A DNA stretch of 64,000 bases from Gautieria morchelliformis. Lineage: Eukaryota > Basidiomycota > Agaricomycetes > Gomphales > Gomphaceae. Below, one piece after another: positions 46,372 through 57,989 of this stretch. The translations under genes were made by a program, and so were the position numbers. Each line of letters begins with the position of its first letter. Within the stretch, counting starts at the first letter, position 1. Location: assembly GCA_015179125.1 (NCBI GenBank), contig WHVA01000184.1, positions 1-64,000 of the forward strand, in the 5' to 3' direction. The notes under the pieces were generated by a model, which searched no databases, was not told where the DNA came from, and saw only the letters and a list, made by a program, of their open reading frames with translations.

Positions 46372-47343
46372 GAACGTTTGAACCGGTACCGGTACATACG
46401 TGGGTTCAATTTATATAGTGCCCTGGATATTTCTTAGCGAAGAAGCTAGCCATAATGCATAAGTATCGGCTTTACATGTCGGCATCCAAACAAGGCACTG
46501 CAGCACAACATCCTCCCAGTATCCTTCGACCAGACGCGCCTCGACCTCCGGCACATGCACAACCGTTGAAACGTACGTAGGAAGCTGGATGTATATCTCC
46601 CAAGACACCGTGCTCACTAGACATGCACACACGGGAATTTGTAACCTACGAGCCGGCCGACGCTCCTTACGCTTCTTCGATCAGGCCAATAGACTCTGCA
46701 TGCTCCCATTCTTCCAATACCTGGACCATATTTTACAATGTTCCGCGGTCCCACCACGGCGCACACTGCGGGTGCCTTGCGGCTCATCACTATATGTCGG
46801 CCCCGACTCGGAGTCCCAATTACTTGGCGGTTGGGCAAGCTTAAAGTTAAAATGCCCTGGATGACTGCGTCATGCGATGCAGCAATTATGTATGCACTAA
46901 CATAGCTCCTGTGCTCGCGTCAGAAGTACACTACGCCAAGCTATGGAAATGTGTATAGGCTCATCATCCATTACGGCAGGAGTTCGCGCTGGCGGTCGAT
47001 TTTACCTTCCCCGCGCGCAATTTGGCAGCAAGCAACGTTTAGTGCTACAACTAATGTATAACCATGTGTCAAGTATCCCTACAGTAACACGGGTCCCTAG
47101 GCCCTACGAGCCAGTCCTGCAAGTGCTTCAGCTACGCGCAGGAGACGTGGGTTGGAATCCTGCCGGACTGAGCCATTGCAGGTACGTAGGTATGCAGCTG
47201 AGTGCCAGGGGCATCATGTGTACACGACCGAGTTTCGGAGTTTCTATACCTATAATTGACCTCCCTCTTTGGAAAAGCTGTTCAGTACATAAGGTTATGC
47301 ACGGAGGATGGGTTCCCACACTGTTTCAGTCCAGACCGATTCA
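46372..47343. other. spacer upstream of Z-G
   Basis: No supported gene; short frames near 46600-46860 have no recognisable features. The Z-type upstream block recurs at 47020-47190, and the TATA-like ATTTAAG is at 47345. Confidence 0.5.
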
Positions 47344-47425
47344 TGGATTTAAGCAAGCAACTCAACATGGCTACCACTCATTCCTCGCACAACTCTCACC
47401 GTCCTAGGTACAACTCGCGACTTTC

Positions 47426-48303
47426 ATGGACGATTCATCCCTTTTGACAATGGACCTCGGTTACTTCCTGGGCCCCATGCGGGCGACTGTTAGAGCTACC
47501 CATACGACGCCATTCCCCTGCCTCTCAAGCATCAGTCTGGATGGTCTTGGTATTTCACTCACCGACACATACTCTCTTACCGATGGAGACATTGCTGCCT
47601 CCAATGCCCCCACGGAGGCCATCAGTACGTACCTTGCAGCACCACACAACACAACAATTAACCATACACCCCTCAACTCTACTGCAGCCCCCGCATTCAC
47701 CATGCATTCGCCACTGGTGAGTCGTCCATCTAGTGTCCTGCGTCGCTAGTCACCACGACACTGATGTGGCATGCAGAACACTACTGTTCATTCCATGGCT
47801 CCACCACAAGCGTCGGGCCTTCCTCCATCCGAGTCTCCCCAGCACACGTTCAGCCAGGCCGGCACCCTCACCAGCTTGTCCGACCTGAAAATTTACATCA
47901 TCAAGATCAATGATCAAGGCAACACATACCACCGCTGTGCATATCCAAACTGTTCGGACAAGGCTCGCTTCCCTAGCAAGAGACACGCGATCTCTCACAT
48001 TCGTCGTGTCCATCTTAAAGAAAAGCCGTTCATATGCAGCTGGTAAGCCGATCCCGGATGTGAGTGTGACCGACTTACAGTATTTACAGCGGGAAGATGT
48101 ATGCATATGCCCAGGGTGCGAAACGCCACGTCGATACGAAGAACCAGGGTAGAATCCACGAATGCAACATCTGGCGAGTACAGTCTCCCAATTCTGTTCC
48201 TGCACAGTTAGTCAATGCGTCAGTCTCCAGTAACAAGCGGTATGCCCGTCAGGACTACCGAGACCAGCACGAGAAGTGCTGCCTCCTGAAAGAGGGCGAC
48301 TGA
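47426..48303 (+). CDS. Z-G: zinc-finger protein, 237 aa, four exons
   Basis: Exons 47426-47716, 47777-48042, 48090-48173 and 48231-48303 give 238 codons with stop. Two splice oddities: intron 2 has GTAAGC instead of GTATGT, and intron 3 starts GCGAGT, so it would be a GC-AG intron, a minor but functional class in fungi. Exon 2 lacks 9 nt in the Pro-rich part (QASGLPPSES) yet stays in frame. The last finger ends HEKCC. It shares the PTEA addition with Z-F. It is the last cluster member; a diverged S block follows, then the MFS gene on the same strand. Confidence 0.72.
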
Positions 48304-48591
48304 AATTCGAGTTGCGCAATTTCATCATGACCATGTGGATAGCTGTATAAGCTACGACCATTACAACAGAGTTATTGAATTTTTGTCGAGTATTTCATTC
48401 GTGTGAGACAGCAGTGTTTGGACATAATGAATGAAAGAGAGAATGACAGTGCCCTACGAGTTAAAAAATTCTATGGGAAAAGGGCAATTTAGCGTTTCCT
48501 GGATCGAAAGTTAAGCAGCCAGACTCGGAGACGCACCTGTAAATAGTTTTGAGCTACTAGATAAGCGCCGTGTATGCCTTTTGACCTCGCT

Positions 48592-48614
48592 CTCTCTCTC
48601 TTTCTCTCTCCAGG
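48592..48614 (+). promoter_or_regulatory. CT-rich tract upstream of the MFS gene
   Basis: CTCTCTCTCTTTCTCTCTCC lies about 155 bp before the transporter start. Pyrimidine tracts are common in fungal promoters. It sits in the diverged S block of the Z-G unit, where other copies have CTCGCTCTCTGTTC. Confidence 0.4.
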
Positions 48615-48768
48615 CTTTTGCGCAACGTTTCGCGTGACTTACAACTAGCGTACCTTAATTTCCCCATATAGCTGTGTGATCGGATCGCGGCCGGTGACCC
48701 GGGATACGGCTCTCCAATTTGTCGTACTCTTCTGGTTTCTGAGGGGAGTTCCCGTCCTGTTCTACCTT

Positions 48769-50624
48769 ATGACTTATCCAGCACCTGACGTTCATCCGGG
48801 TGGAAGCCATAGGATGCTCTCTCGACGTTCTCGGCTGACGTTGACATGCATCTCTGTAGCCCTGAATACGTACGATATCATCTCAACTTTCCAGACGCCA
48901 CTTGTTGCTAAAACCAAAAGCTAGGACGACAGCAGGAGGGATATTCACCTTTCCCCTCATAGCAGAGTCATCTGACATCTCTCGGTTTCGTTTGACCCAA
49001 CCTCAGCTATCCACCATTGTCCTCGCGTGAGAGCCTTATTAGAGCGCCTGAATGTAGGAGCTGACTAGCTGGGGGCACCCTGCATGGCATTGTCATAGAG
49101 GCATGATTGGTCAATACCCATTTGCACCTGTGGTAGGAAGTGCCGTTGATCGAGTCGGCCCTTGGGCATGTTCGCTCGCAGCGGCCATCCTATTTTCCAC
49201 CGGCTTTGGGCTGTTCTCGTTAGAGTTCCGCACTTTTTCAGAATCAATCTCGCAACCATCATCAGGATCGTTTCTTCGACTTGTGTTCTTCTATTTCCTC
49301 GCAGGCCTTGGCACTGTGACCTCGTAAAGACTTAATTCGCATCTCTGGTTATTTCATTTGACTGTATCCAGGTACTTTTCCGCGTTATTTTCGGCATCCA
49401 AAAATTTCCCCGAGTATTCTGGTCTAGCAGCCGGTGTTACCATGGCCTTGTTTGGACTCTCGCCCTTGATCTTGTCTTTTTTCGCCTCAACCTGGTTCAC
49501 CGACGCGCAAGGGGATCTCAATGTATCGGATTTCACTGCTTTCCTTGCTATTCTTACTGGTGTGGTTCACATTATCGGGGCTATCACTATGACCGTAGAA
49601 GTTCAGCCAAAACAAGACGTACTTTATACTTCTCCCACCTTTGGAGGGCTGCCTGAAGATCAGGCCGGCGAGGCAAATTCAGAAGCTACGCCTCTGTTAC
49701 CGAAAAAGTCGGGCTTGCAAACGTATGACCGAGTATGGGATGTCTTGCGCGACTACCACTTCTGGGTGCTGGCACTTGTGGTACTACTTGCTCTGGGATC
49801 AGTGAGTGACAAATATTTTCATGTACATGCCTTGTTTGGCTTATCTGGGTTTCAGTGTGAGATGGTGATTGCTAACATCGGCACCATCTCGCTGGCCCTA
49901 CCCGGATTACCCGCACCCTCAGCTCTGGCCTACAAGGCCCGAGTATCCACGGCCGCGACTCAGGTCCGGCTACTCTCATTATCTAATACAATATCTCGCA
50001 TTACTATAGGACCCATGGCGGATTTCGTTTCTCCCGTCGCGTCCTACCTTCCCTCGGGTTTGTTGGCGCTGCCGCGTCAGCATAGAGTCAGCCGCGTGGC
50101 TTTCTTGCTGGGAGCCTGCGTTCTAATGACCCTCGCATTCATCTGGATGACATTTGGTGTTACAAGTCAACAAGGGATATGGGCATTCAGGTTTGCACCC
50201 GTTGATGATCGGACGAGAGGACATTTACAAACACCCTTTCTATTCCAGTATTGGTATCGGCATTGCGTACGGATCCATCTTCACGGTGCTGTGAGTAACT
50301 CTGCATATTGTCTTTGTAGTCCACATGGGATTAACTGCGCCTCGCAGACCCAGCCTCATAGCCAGCATTTGGGGAAATACCACACTTGCGCGAAACTTTG
50401 GATTGATTACGTATTTCCCCTTCGTTGGAACGTCCGCGTTCTCTTACCTATATGCCTTTGTGGCAAGTGCAGCGACGGAGACCAAAGATGGGGATGGATA
50501 TTCTGAGGGCGCTTGCGTGGGTAAACACTGCTGGAGTGTCACGTTCTGTATCTGCGCCGGCTGTGGGCTTGTGGCAGCAAGCTGTTCTGCCTTCCTTTGG
50601 AAGAGGTGGCGAGGTCAGGTTTGA
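48769..50624 (+). CDS. MCH1: Mch1-like major facilitator transporter, 503 aa, seven exons
   Basis: Exons 48769-48869, 48925-49026, 49099-49323, 49372-49801, 49856-50190, 50249-50290 and 50348-50624 join in frame to 504 codons with stop. All introns are GT-AG and 48-72 bp long. The product is a multi-pass membrane protein of the nodulin-like/Mch1 branch of MFS. Diagnostic stretches are LTQPQLSTIVLAGMIGQYPF, DRVGPWACSLAAAILFSTGF, YFSALFSASKNFPEYSGLAAG, CEMVIANIGTISLAL and SIWGNTTLARNFG. A long hydrophilic loop with EATPLLPKK separates the two halves. Yeast Mch1 is a vacuolar-membrane MFS protein of uncertain substrate. MLSRRSR at 48814 is an alternative start. No frame damage; single copy here. 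It is the first clear non-repetitive host gene in the window. Confidence 0.88.
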
Positions 50625-50849
50625 AAGACAGCATTAGTTGGAACTCTGGGTTTTATATTATTGTACCATTACCAGACTGTTCGTAAAGCCTTCAGGGATA
50701 CTTGCTGATATCATATCCGTTGACAGGTAACCGGTTCACTTAGGCACTACTACTTGTGCTGGAGCAACGCCCGCAGCCTACCGTGGACGCCAACGTATGA
50801 GGCAGAAATCAGAAATATCCATTGACGGTGTGACTTCAGTGGGCAACTG

Positions 50850-51200
50850 ATGCAGTCTGTCAACACACAGTCTAGAAAATGGTGTCGAGATGTTTTCCCA
50901 AGGGCCATTCCTGTACCCACTGGCAGGGCAACGTCGATATTTACGATCTGGCCCTGGGATGTTCTAGACGGAATAGGAATATACTGGGTAGTATACATGC
51001 AGAACTACATCTACTTCTGGGTGAAATCCGTTCAGTGTCACGATAAAAACATGACCGTCCTAGTTACGGGATTCCAGTACAAACGGTGTGTCAACTCTGA
51101 TGCTCGATTTCGAGCGAGACTCCTGGCTGGCATTCCCTGTTCAAGTATCAGACACGCACATCTGCAAGTTGGAGATTCAAGTGTAGCACGGGCCCAGTAA
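50850..51200 (+). CDS. small hypothetical ORF in block X, copy G, 116 aa
   Basis: Open frame with MQNYIYFWVKSVQCHDKNMT, then VLVTGFQYKRCVNSDARFRA. The matching X blocks at 8160-8560 and 38200-38560 align in DNA (GTCCTAGTTACGGGATTCCA) but have lost the frame. This may be the least damaged copy of an unidentified short gene, or chance openness. It lies 3' of the MFS gene. Confidence 0.3.
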   Translation: MQSVNTQSRKWCRDVFPRAIPVPTGRATSIFTIWPWDVLDGIGIYWVVYMQNYIYFWVKSVQCHDKNMTVLVTGFQYKRCVNSDARFRARLLAGIPCSSIRHAHLQVGDSSVARAQ

Positions 51201-51531
51201 GAGGTCTTCTCCGATATTGTGTTATCGGAGGAATCAAAAGATCGGGGTAAATGGCTCAGAATGCGAACGTTTGAGGTACGGCCGAAAGAACTGGGGCTCA
51301 GTTATTGGAAGGACCATGTAAGTACATTTTTGCAGTACGCGAAATTCCGGTCCCATCTCTAGCATGATGAGGCCAGCAGCCTGGAAATTCTGGATGCATT
51401 GTAGCTTGAACCCGTACGATCACAAGTTGAACGAGGTAATCGACTAGCAGAAAGAAGGGTCCAGGAGAACTTGTGAATGCGCAGGATTGCAACATGACGG
51501 AGGAAAGAAATGCTCACCGACACCAAACAAA

Positions 51532-52509
51532 TCAAAGAGTTTTCTGCGCACTGTTTACGGGAGACAAGATCAGTCCCATGGCAATGGCCCAATCCTCTCG
51601 TCCAGATGCCCTTATCATCTCCTCTGCCAGATCCAGTCGCCGTGTGTATTGCGTCGGCCCGCCTGTAGTAAACACAACACGGTTAAACATTCGAAGGTTC
51701 TTGGTCAGGGAATTGCATAATCCCAACAGAGCCACGGATATCAACAACAAGCAGCCGATGAGCAAGTTGCCAACAGTGGAAGCATTACTCGCGACCGCCG
51801 CTGAGACATACACCAGCAGTGTCGCAAAACCGGTGGCAAATCCCTCGACTGTCGTCTCGTCACGGAGCCACTGCCCAGCAGTTACCGCTTTCAGGTCGTC
51901 GACCAATCCTCGCATCCGCACCCAGCGATCTTGGCTGAGCGTTACCAATAGATCGCCAGGCGGGCCCTTCTCCTCCGCTCCTTTCCACCCCGGCATGCTT
52001 CGCCGCTTGATCACCACCACGTTTAAGAGGCGTGCGAGCATCAACAGCAGCAATACACCGATGGCCCAGAAATCGCGAATGGCTCCAAGAAGTGCCACGA
52101 CAACAATGGTCAGAGCGACACCCAGGAGATACAGCAAGGATGCTGCAATGTCCTCTGTTAATAACAAGTCTCTGAGCCAGCCAACGACAGAGGATTTAGA
52201 GTCGTATTGTACGACTTGGACGTTTACGAGACAACTTGGCTTTCCTACTTTCTGGAGATAGCTGACGGTCGCTTGGTTCTCGATGCGGAATGCATATCCC
52301 GTGGTCATTGCACCTGCGGCTGGCAGCTCTCCGCCATTGACATCTGATGCGGCGTTCTGACGATGGATGCCGGGTGCCAAGAAGAGCACGTCGAGGAAGG
52401 AAGCAGAACCTTTGAGGGCGGTTCTGTGTGCGATGGTCGAGAGGTCTGCTAACGCGACAAGGCCTGCAGCACTGAGGGAGAAGCTTGTCATAGATGATTT
52501 GGTGAACAT
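51532..52509 (-). CDS. predicted multi-pass membrane protein, 325 aa
   Basis: Single open minus-strand frame from ATG 52509 to the stop at 51532, no introns needed. Four strong hydrophobic segments at about residues 121-144, 146-168, 222-241 and 247-266. The first pair is followed by a basic KRRSMPGWKG cytosolic-type turn. The N-terminus has a weaker hydrophobic stretch (residues 10-22), perhaps a signal anchor. The C-terminus reads GPTQYTRRLDLAEEMIRASG then REDWAIAMGLIL, a hydrophilic amphipathic tail. It resembles hypothetical proteins of mushroom-forming fungi with this RRLDLAEEM ending, but I cannot name a family or function. A TTAAATATTAAG element lies about 35-45 bp upstream. Downstream lies about 1 kb to the transporter gene (tail to tail). 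Confidence 0.75.
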   Translation of the reverse strand: MFTKSSMTSFSLSAAGLVALADLSTIAHRTALKGSASFLDVLFLAPGIHRQNAASDVNGGELPAAGAMTTGYAFRIENQATVSYLQKVGKPSCLVNVQVVQYDSKSSVVGWLRDLLLTEDIAASLLYLLGVALTIVVVALLGAIRDFWAIGVLLLLMLARLLNVVVIKRRSMPGWKGAEEKGPPGDLLVTLSQDRWVRMRGLVDDLKAVTAGQWLRDETTVEGFATGFATLLVYVSAAVASNASTVGNLLIGCLLLISVALLGLCNSLTKNLRMFNRVVFTTGGPTQYTRRLDLAEEMIRASGREDWAIAMGLILSPVNSAQKTL

Positions 52510-53346
52510 TCCGCAGAAGTAGTCTGGAGTAGTAAGGAGCCAACCTTAAATATTAAGTACTCGCTATGGCTCGCTCGCCTACCGGCCTCGCCCAGGCCAC
52601 GCACTCAGAAAATTATTGATTCAATATTGCTGCGCTGGATGTGGCATGTTCAGAAAGAATATCACACCATCCACGGGCGGACGTCAATAGCAAGCTGTCC
52701 GTTGGGGAGGGTGACACTGCCAGCAACGTAGCGCAGCCAGAGCTGTTTCTGGACAAATAATGCCTGTTTTGGGACATCTGTTCCGGCCTCAGCGTTACAT
52801 AATCACCCTGTGACATCATATTTGGACACGCGGCAAATAACGCTCAACTACTAGAGGCCGGCGCGCCGGCGAATTGGTCGAGGACCGCGTAGTGATTGAA
52901 CGTTTTGTGAGAGGAACGGAATGAAGTTAAGAGTTGAAAATGTATATTTAAGTTTCGTTTACATACATCCAGTATTTAGATATAATTAATGTGTCGGCTT
53001 TGTATAAAGCCGAGTCTCCTTGAGCAGTATCTTCTTTGGCATTTCCAAGTATTACCTCTCCCAATAAACTGAAGAACGGTTTGTTTTTCGTAGATACCTC
53101 TATTTTTTTTATAACCATAAAACATGATTCTGTGCTTTCTGATAGATATGACACAAAACAAAAGACCTACAAGAAGCTCCATGCCAGACCTACAGCTTCG
53201 CTGATACCAGTTGTGATGAACCTAAGGAACAACACTGAAGAAGAAATTTCATGTATCGTACATGATGCAGTGGTGATAGGTAGAAAACGTGAATCTTTGG
53301 GAAACGAGCAAGTAAATCAGATCGACAATGATTTCGCCAACAAAAC
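52510..53346. other. spacer between the membrane-protein gene and the LTR mosaic
   Basis: Includes a GGCCGGCGCGCCGGCG palindrome near 52858. AT-rich open frames on both strands at 52950-53390 show no recognisable domain. Confidence 0.45.
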
Positions 53347-54834
53347 TGTAAATAACCTATGTATCTACATGTACACTAGTTATTCATAATCCCAGTGGGC
53401 CCCTTAGGGACCCACTGTATAGTTTATGTGGCTGCCATCGCATCTTACCCTTACACTGTCACTACTGTGTAGGAACCAGCTTTCTAGTTTAAAAATCTCG
53501 AAAAAAGCATTAAAAAGTCTGTAAAAACCTTTTTCCCATCTTAACATCAGCCAATACACACAGATTTGATGGGGAACTGTTTTTAGAATATTCCTTGAAT
53601 TTTCTTGCATTTTTTCGCCAATTTTCCTGACCTCCTTGGCTCAAAACTGCTTTATTGTGTTTGACAAAGGCTATGAACCCATGAGAGTCCATAACTTTGT
53701 CATCGGCGCTCAATTTCGAACTCCGACCGGAGCGATCCTCGAACGCGCTTATTCAGAGCCGCACGTCCTCAAACACCCACAACTCCGACACTTTGGCTCT
53801 TTCAATCTCAGCTGAGATTGGGAATATCCGGTGCAGCTTACACAAGCCTGTACACTTAAATATAGTTCAAACCCAGCAGACACATGACTTGCCTCATAGC
53901 AACCATGGCTGTGTAAGGCTATGCTGGGCAGTGCAAATCAGAGAAGGTGATTGGCTATCTATTCTTAATTTCCTTGCACAAACACACCACTATAGTTACG
54001 AGGGTGTGTTTTAGCTGTGCAAATATTTACTTATGACATCACTCGCCTAATAGATAGAAGCTCCCCATTTTACGTAATCCTGTGTAATTTACAATATAAA
54101 AGGAGGCCATTCTGACCCCCTAGGAGAATCATCCAATCTAGCAATCTACTGCTTCTATCCTACACGTGACTCGTGTGACTTGCATCTTACTAAGCTGCTA
54201 ACCCCAGCTAGGGTTATTCACTTACTTTAGTGTCTAATTCCTTGTTAAGTAGACTTTTCTGCTTAGCCACCTAGACTAATCCTCCGGGTGTAATTCTACA
54301 GAGTGAGTCTGTCAATTGATAGTCTTGCCATTCGCACTCCAATACCCGAGAGAGTTGATCAGTTGATTTTCCTGGTTAATATCTTTCACAAGTCAATTCC
54401 TGTTACTTGTAAAAGCCGCTTTAGATTCTATTCTTTGCCTCTCGTTTTATTGCTGTGCGCTGGTAGATTATCAGGGCAGTCCATTTATAAACTCGCCTGC
54501 TAAGTACATTCCTTTATATTTTGGAATACGCTTGGACCCCGATAGTGTCCTTGAACCTACATTCTTTTAGTTTATTGTTCAGTGCTGCTAAGAAACGCAT
54601 TGCCTTCCATCCGTATCAACTTGGACTAGTTTTTACATGGATTGCAACCAAGGTACAAATATTAAATTATTTCCGGAGTTGTGCTGCAGCATTGTTTAAT
54701 ATTCTTTGAGTCTCGTAAACGACACGTTCTGATAGATTGAAGTGTTAGCAATAACACCAAAGTCTTGAAGGGTTCCAAAACAACTACGTAGCATTCAGAA
54801 TACCACTCCTTGGTCAAGTTCTGTTGTGCCCTTG
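53347..54834 (+). mobile_element. LTR of family L3, copy a, interrupted by a solo L2 LTR (fossil)
   Basis: L3 sequence at 53347-53465 and 54783-54834, truncated at its 3' end; the gap is the solo L2 LTR. The complete L3 LTR is about 214 bp with TGTAAA..TTTACA ends (see 57990-58203). Confidence 0.75.
53466..54782 (+). mobile_element. solo LTR, family L2 (Gypsy-type), inserted in L3 (fossil)
   Basis: 1,317 bp from TGTGTAGGAACC to GGTTCCAAAACA, flanked by a perfect 5-bp duplication ACTAC (53461-53465 and 54783-54787). TATA-like ACAATATAAAAGGAGG near 54090. Inverted relative to the L2 copy at 60427-62505. Confidence 0.9.
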
Positions 54835-56293
54835 TGTATCTACATGTACACTAGTTATTACATAATCCCAGTGGGCCCCTTAGGGACCCACTGTATAGTT
54901 TATGCATGGGAACTGGTCAGCGGTTGCCATCACATTGTCATGACACGTTTATTTCTCATACTCAGGTGCTCTGTCCTGCCATTTCTCACCCCATTTCCGT
55001 GTTCGTTCCGATCACCATTGTCATGTTCAGCAACCGATTCTCGCTGTTCGCGCCAATTACCATAGCCACGCCGTCAAACGCACGATCGACGTCTTTGGAC
55101 TGACTTGGCAGTCATCGCTGGGTCTACCACCTCCTCTGCTCGACCCTCTTCCGATGGTGTTCTGATAATTGGATTGTCATGACCTGTGTATTTCCTGCAC
55201 CTTGTTATCCCCATTTCCCCTTTTTCTACTCCTCCCCAGTGTTCGCTCGGCTTCGCCCGGCTTCGCCCTCCACCTCGACCTCTCCTCCTCTATGTCACCT
55301 CTGTTCGCCCTTCCTCGCATTTCGCCGAACGGCCATTCGCTGCTCGCATCATTCGCCAGCAGGCACACCATCAAATCACGATCAACATCCCTATCCGGCA
55401 TGATGGCTCATCAGTAACTCCATCAGCTTCTCGATCCAACCCCCTTTTGGTGTTCATATGAGCAGGGTGCGTTCGCGGGACGTCCTACCCGTAGGTCGTG
55501 TGGGATCAACCCAGTAGATGAAGAACCCGTGCAGGGCAGTGTATATGCGGGCCCCAAGACATGATTTCGTACACAGGTGTCTTCGCCACCTTCACTCTCC
55601 GTCGTTTCATGTTCTCCCTCTTCTCTCATTCTATTGTATGTTTATTTCATCTATGTTGTATCATGACTGCGCACCCCTATCCAACCCTGACTCGTGACGG
55701 CCTCTTTCCTATTCGCTGATACCTTACGAGCATTCGATATAAGTAGTTTACATTCGCATGTATATTCCCCAGTTCAATTATCATACGTTGTTCATCTTGT
55801 GCAAATTTGACCTCGCTGTGGTCATCGTCTTAAGCCTTCTCTTGGAGATTCCCATCTTTGACTAGCAGAGGGTTTAGGCATCACTGGTGAGTTCCCATAC
55901 TTCATCTTCGTTACCTTAGCCTTCGAGCCATTTTCTGTGCTGTCGGCGAAGGGATTGTCGAGACTTAGACAGCCCTTCCGTGAGACCTTGCACGTTATAT
56001 CGTCAAGTGCCACGGGCTATTTCGCTACGACTGTAGATAGGGTGATCCCCGTTCGGGCAACCCTCTTACCTTGTGAACATTCATTGGTTCATCTATTTGC
56101 CGAATGGCATACTTATTTGCACAAGTTATTTGGGCATTCGCTGTGTTCACTAATACACGATATTAACGCCTAAAAACCAATCTTGACACGCATCTTACCC
56201 TTACACTGTCACTAGGTAGCATTCAGAATACCACTCCTTGGTCAAGTTCTGTTGTGTCCTTGTGATACAATGCATAAGATCTACATCTTTACA
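54835..56293 (+). mobile_element. LTR of family L3, copy b, interrupted by a solo L4 LTR (fossil)
   Basis: L3 sequence at 54835-54935 and 56189-56293, lacking about 13 bp at its 5' end where it abuts L3 copy a; interrupted by L4. Confidence 0.75.
54936..56188 (+). mobile_element. solo LTR, family L4 (fossil)
   Basis: 1,253 bp from TGTCATGACACG to CCAATCTTGACA, flanked by CACAT and CGCAT (one mismatch). Related to the solo LTR nested in Copia 2, in the opposite orientation and without its internal duplication. Confidence 0.85.
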
Positions 56294-57989
56294 CCTTTTT
56301 GAACTATCCTGCGGTTGATCGCCACGTGACCAACCAATTGTGGATTCGAAGCAATCTTGAAAAAGATTGCTGCGTCGACAACTAAACATCGTTGATACCC
56401 TCCAGTAGACCCTCTACTGTCGGCTGCAAGCGTGATGATTCCACGCAGTCGAAGATGGACACGAGCGTCGAGCTCGCGGTCCACGCCACAGGCACAACCC
56501 AGTGACACAATGGCTGACGCTACCCTGGACCAAGAGTCCAGAACACCCGAAGACGGAGAGATTGTAGATCTCACCGCCCTCGTCCCCCCAATAGAGGACG
56601 AGGAAAATTCCGACCATGTCTCGCCGAGCATGGTTGAGGAGGAGACATCGCCGGGTGACAAGCCAGTGCCGCCCCCCAATCCCCTCTGCCCAGAGACAAA
56701 GGGAAAGGCAGAGAGGTCTCACCGTTGTCAGATGGCAGAGCATCAACATCGAGACGGGCACAAAGCCACGACTCGAACCGCCGCTCGCGAAGCAGAGTGA
56801 TGACGATCGTCCCTGAAGGAGGATGAAAGCAAAAAAGGCGAGCCCCCAACGATGGTCAGGGCTCGGAATACTCGAGCTCAAGTCACAAGAGCTTGAGAAC
56901 TCACGCCATCGACAATGAGACGGCAGAGGCACTGAATAAGCAGGTGCAGGATGCGCTGCATTGGAGCGCCCTTACGTGCCACAAGCATGATCAGCTAACA
57001 TCGCAGCTTGACAACATTGCCTCCGCCTGTAAGGGCAACCCTGGCTAGTCGTGGAGATCACACTACCACACAACTGACAAGGGGAAATCCAAAGTATGTA
57101 TAAATGAACAAAGTATACCAGAGAGGGGATTCTCACCTGACAAGGGGAAATCCAAAGAGAAAAGTCTAAGGACCCCCAATGTCAGCGAGCCCGTATTATA
57201 CTACGCTGCGCAGCCAGGGACCACACTTGGCACCCGCCATCAACCCTGCACCTCCCTGTCCCTTGATCGACCCTTGATGCCGCCTATTATGCGAGTCGCT
57301 TGATTTCCGACACTGTTCCGAGAGTGGAAGTCGGAAATGGAGTGGAACTGGCGAGGCAAACAGAACTGGTGGAAGTTCTCCCAGAAGCGGAATCGTTTCC
57401 GAAAGCGGAGGCGGAGATGAAATCGGAACTGGAAGCGGAGTCGGAAATGGGGTCGGAACTGGATGTGGTGTCGGAACTGGAAATGGAAAGCAGGGTGTCC
57501 CCTGACACCGCCCTTGTGGTAATCGGCAAGGAACTCCACCAAGCCGAGGAGATCAGGCTGCAAGACGCTGCCATGCTGGAGAACGTCCAGACGGCCCTCC
57601 GCTCATGCGGGGAACGCGACGTGCCACACCAAAGCTCGCGACAGTCTGCAGCTAGTGAACGTGGTCATGACGCGGAAGACCCGCGATGAAAGGAACTGGA
57701 CAGGCAGCGAATGCCGCCGCCAGCCATCCCGGTCGAACAGGACATGTGGTTCAGAAATGAACCCCAAGAGACACCGGCTGCCCCAACGGATGGCCGCAAG
57801 ACGATCCAACAGATCGTCAGGGAACAGGTCGCTTCAGAGCCTGACTCTGAAACGACGACAGAGAGCCTAGAGCTCGAAGTCGTGCACTGGCAGCGAAAAG
57901 AGGCCACAGCCGCATGCCGCCATACGTGGGCCCTCGAGCTGCTAGCTGAGGAAGCAGTGGCCCAAAGCCACACTGCTCAGCAGCCTGAC
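56294..57989 (+). mobile_element. internal fragments of an LTR element, Gag-like (fossil)
   Basis: Acidic, Glu/Pro-rich plus-strand reading at 56432-56800 and Gln/Glu-rich reading at 57540-58010, without recognisable enzyme domains. Between them (57290-57500) lies a purine-rich repeat of GGAAnCGGAG/GTCGGAA type. Broken at several places. Confidence 0.5.
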
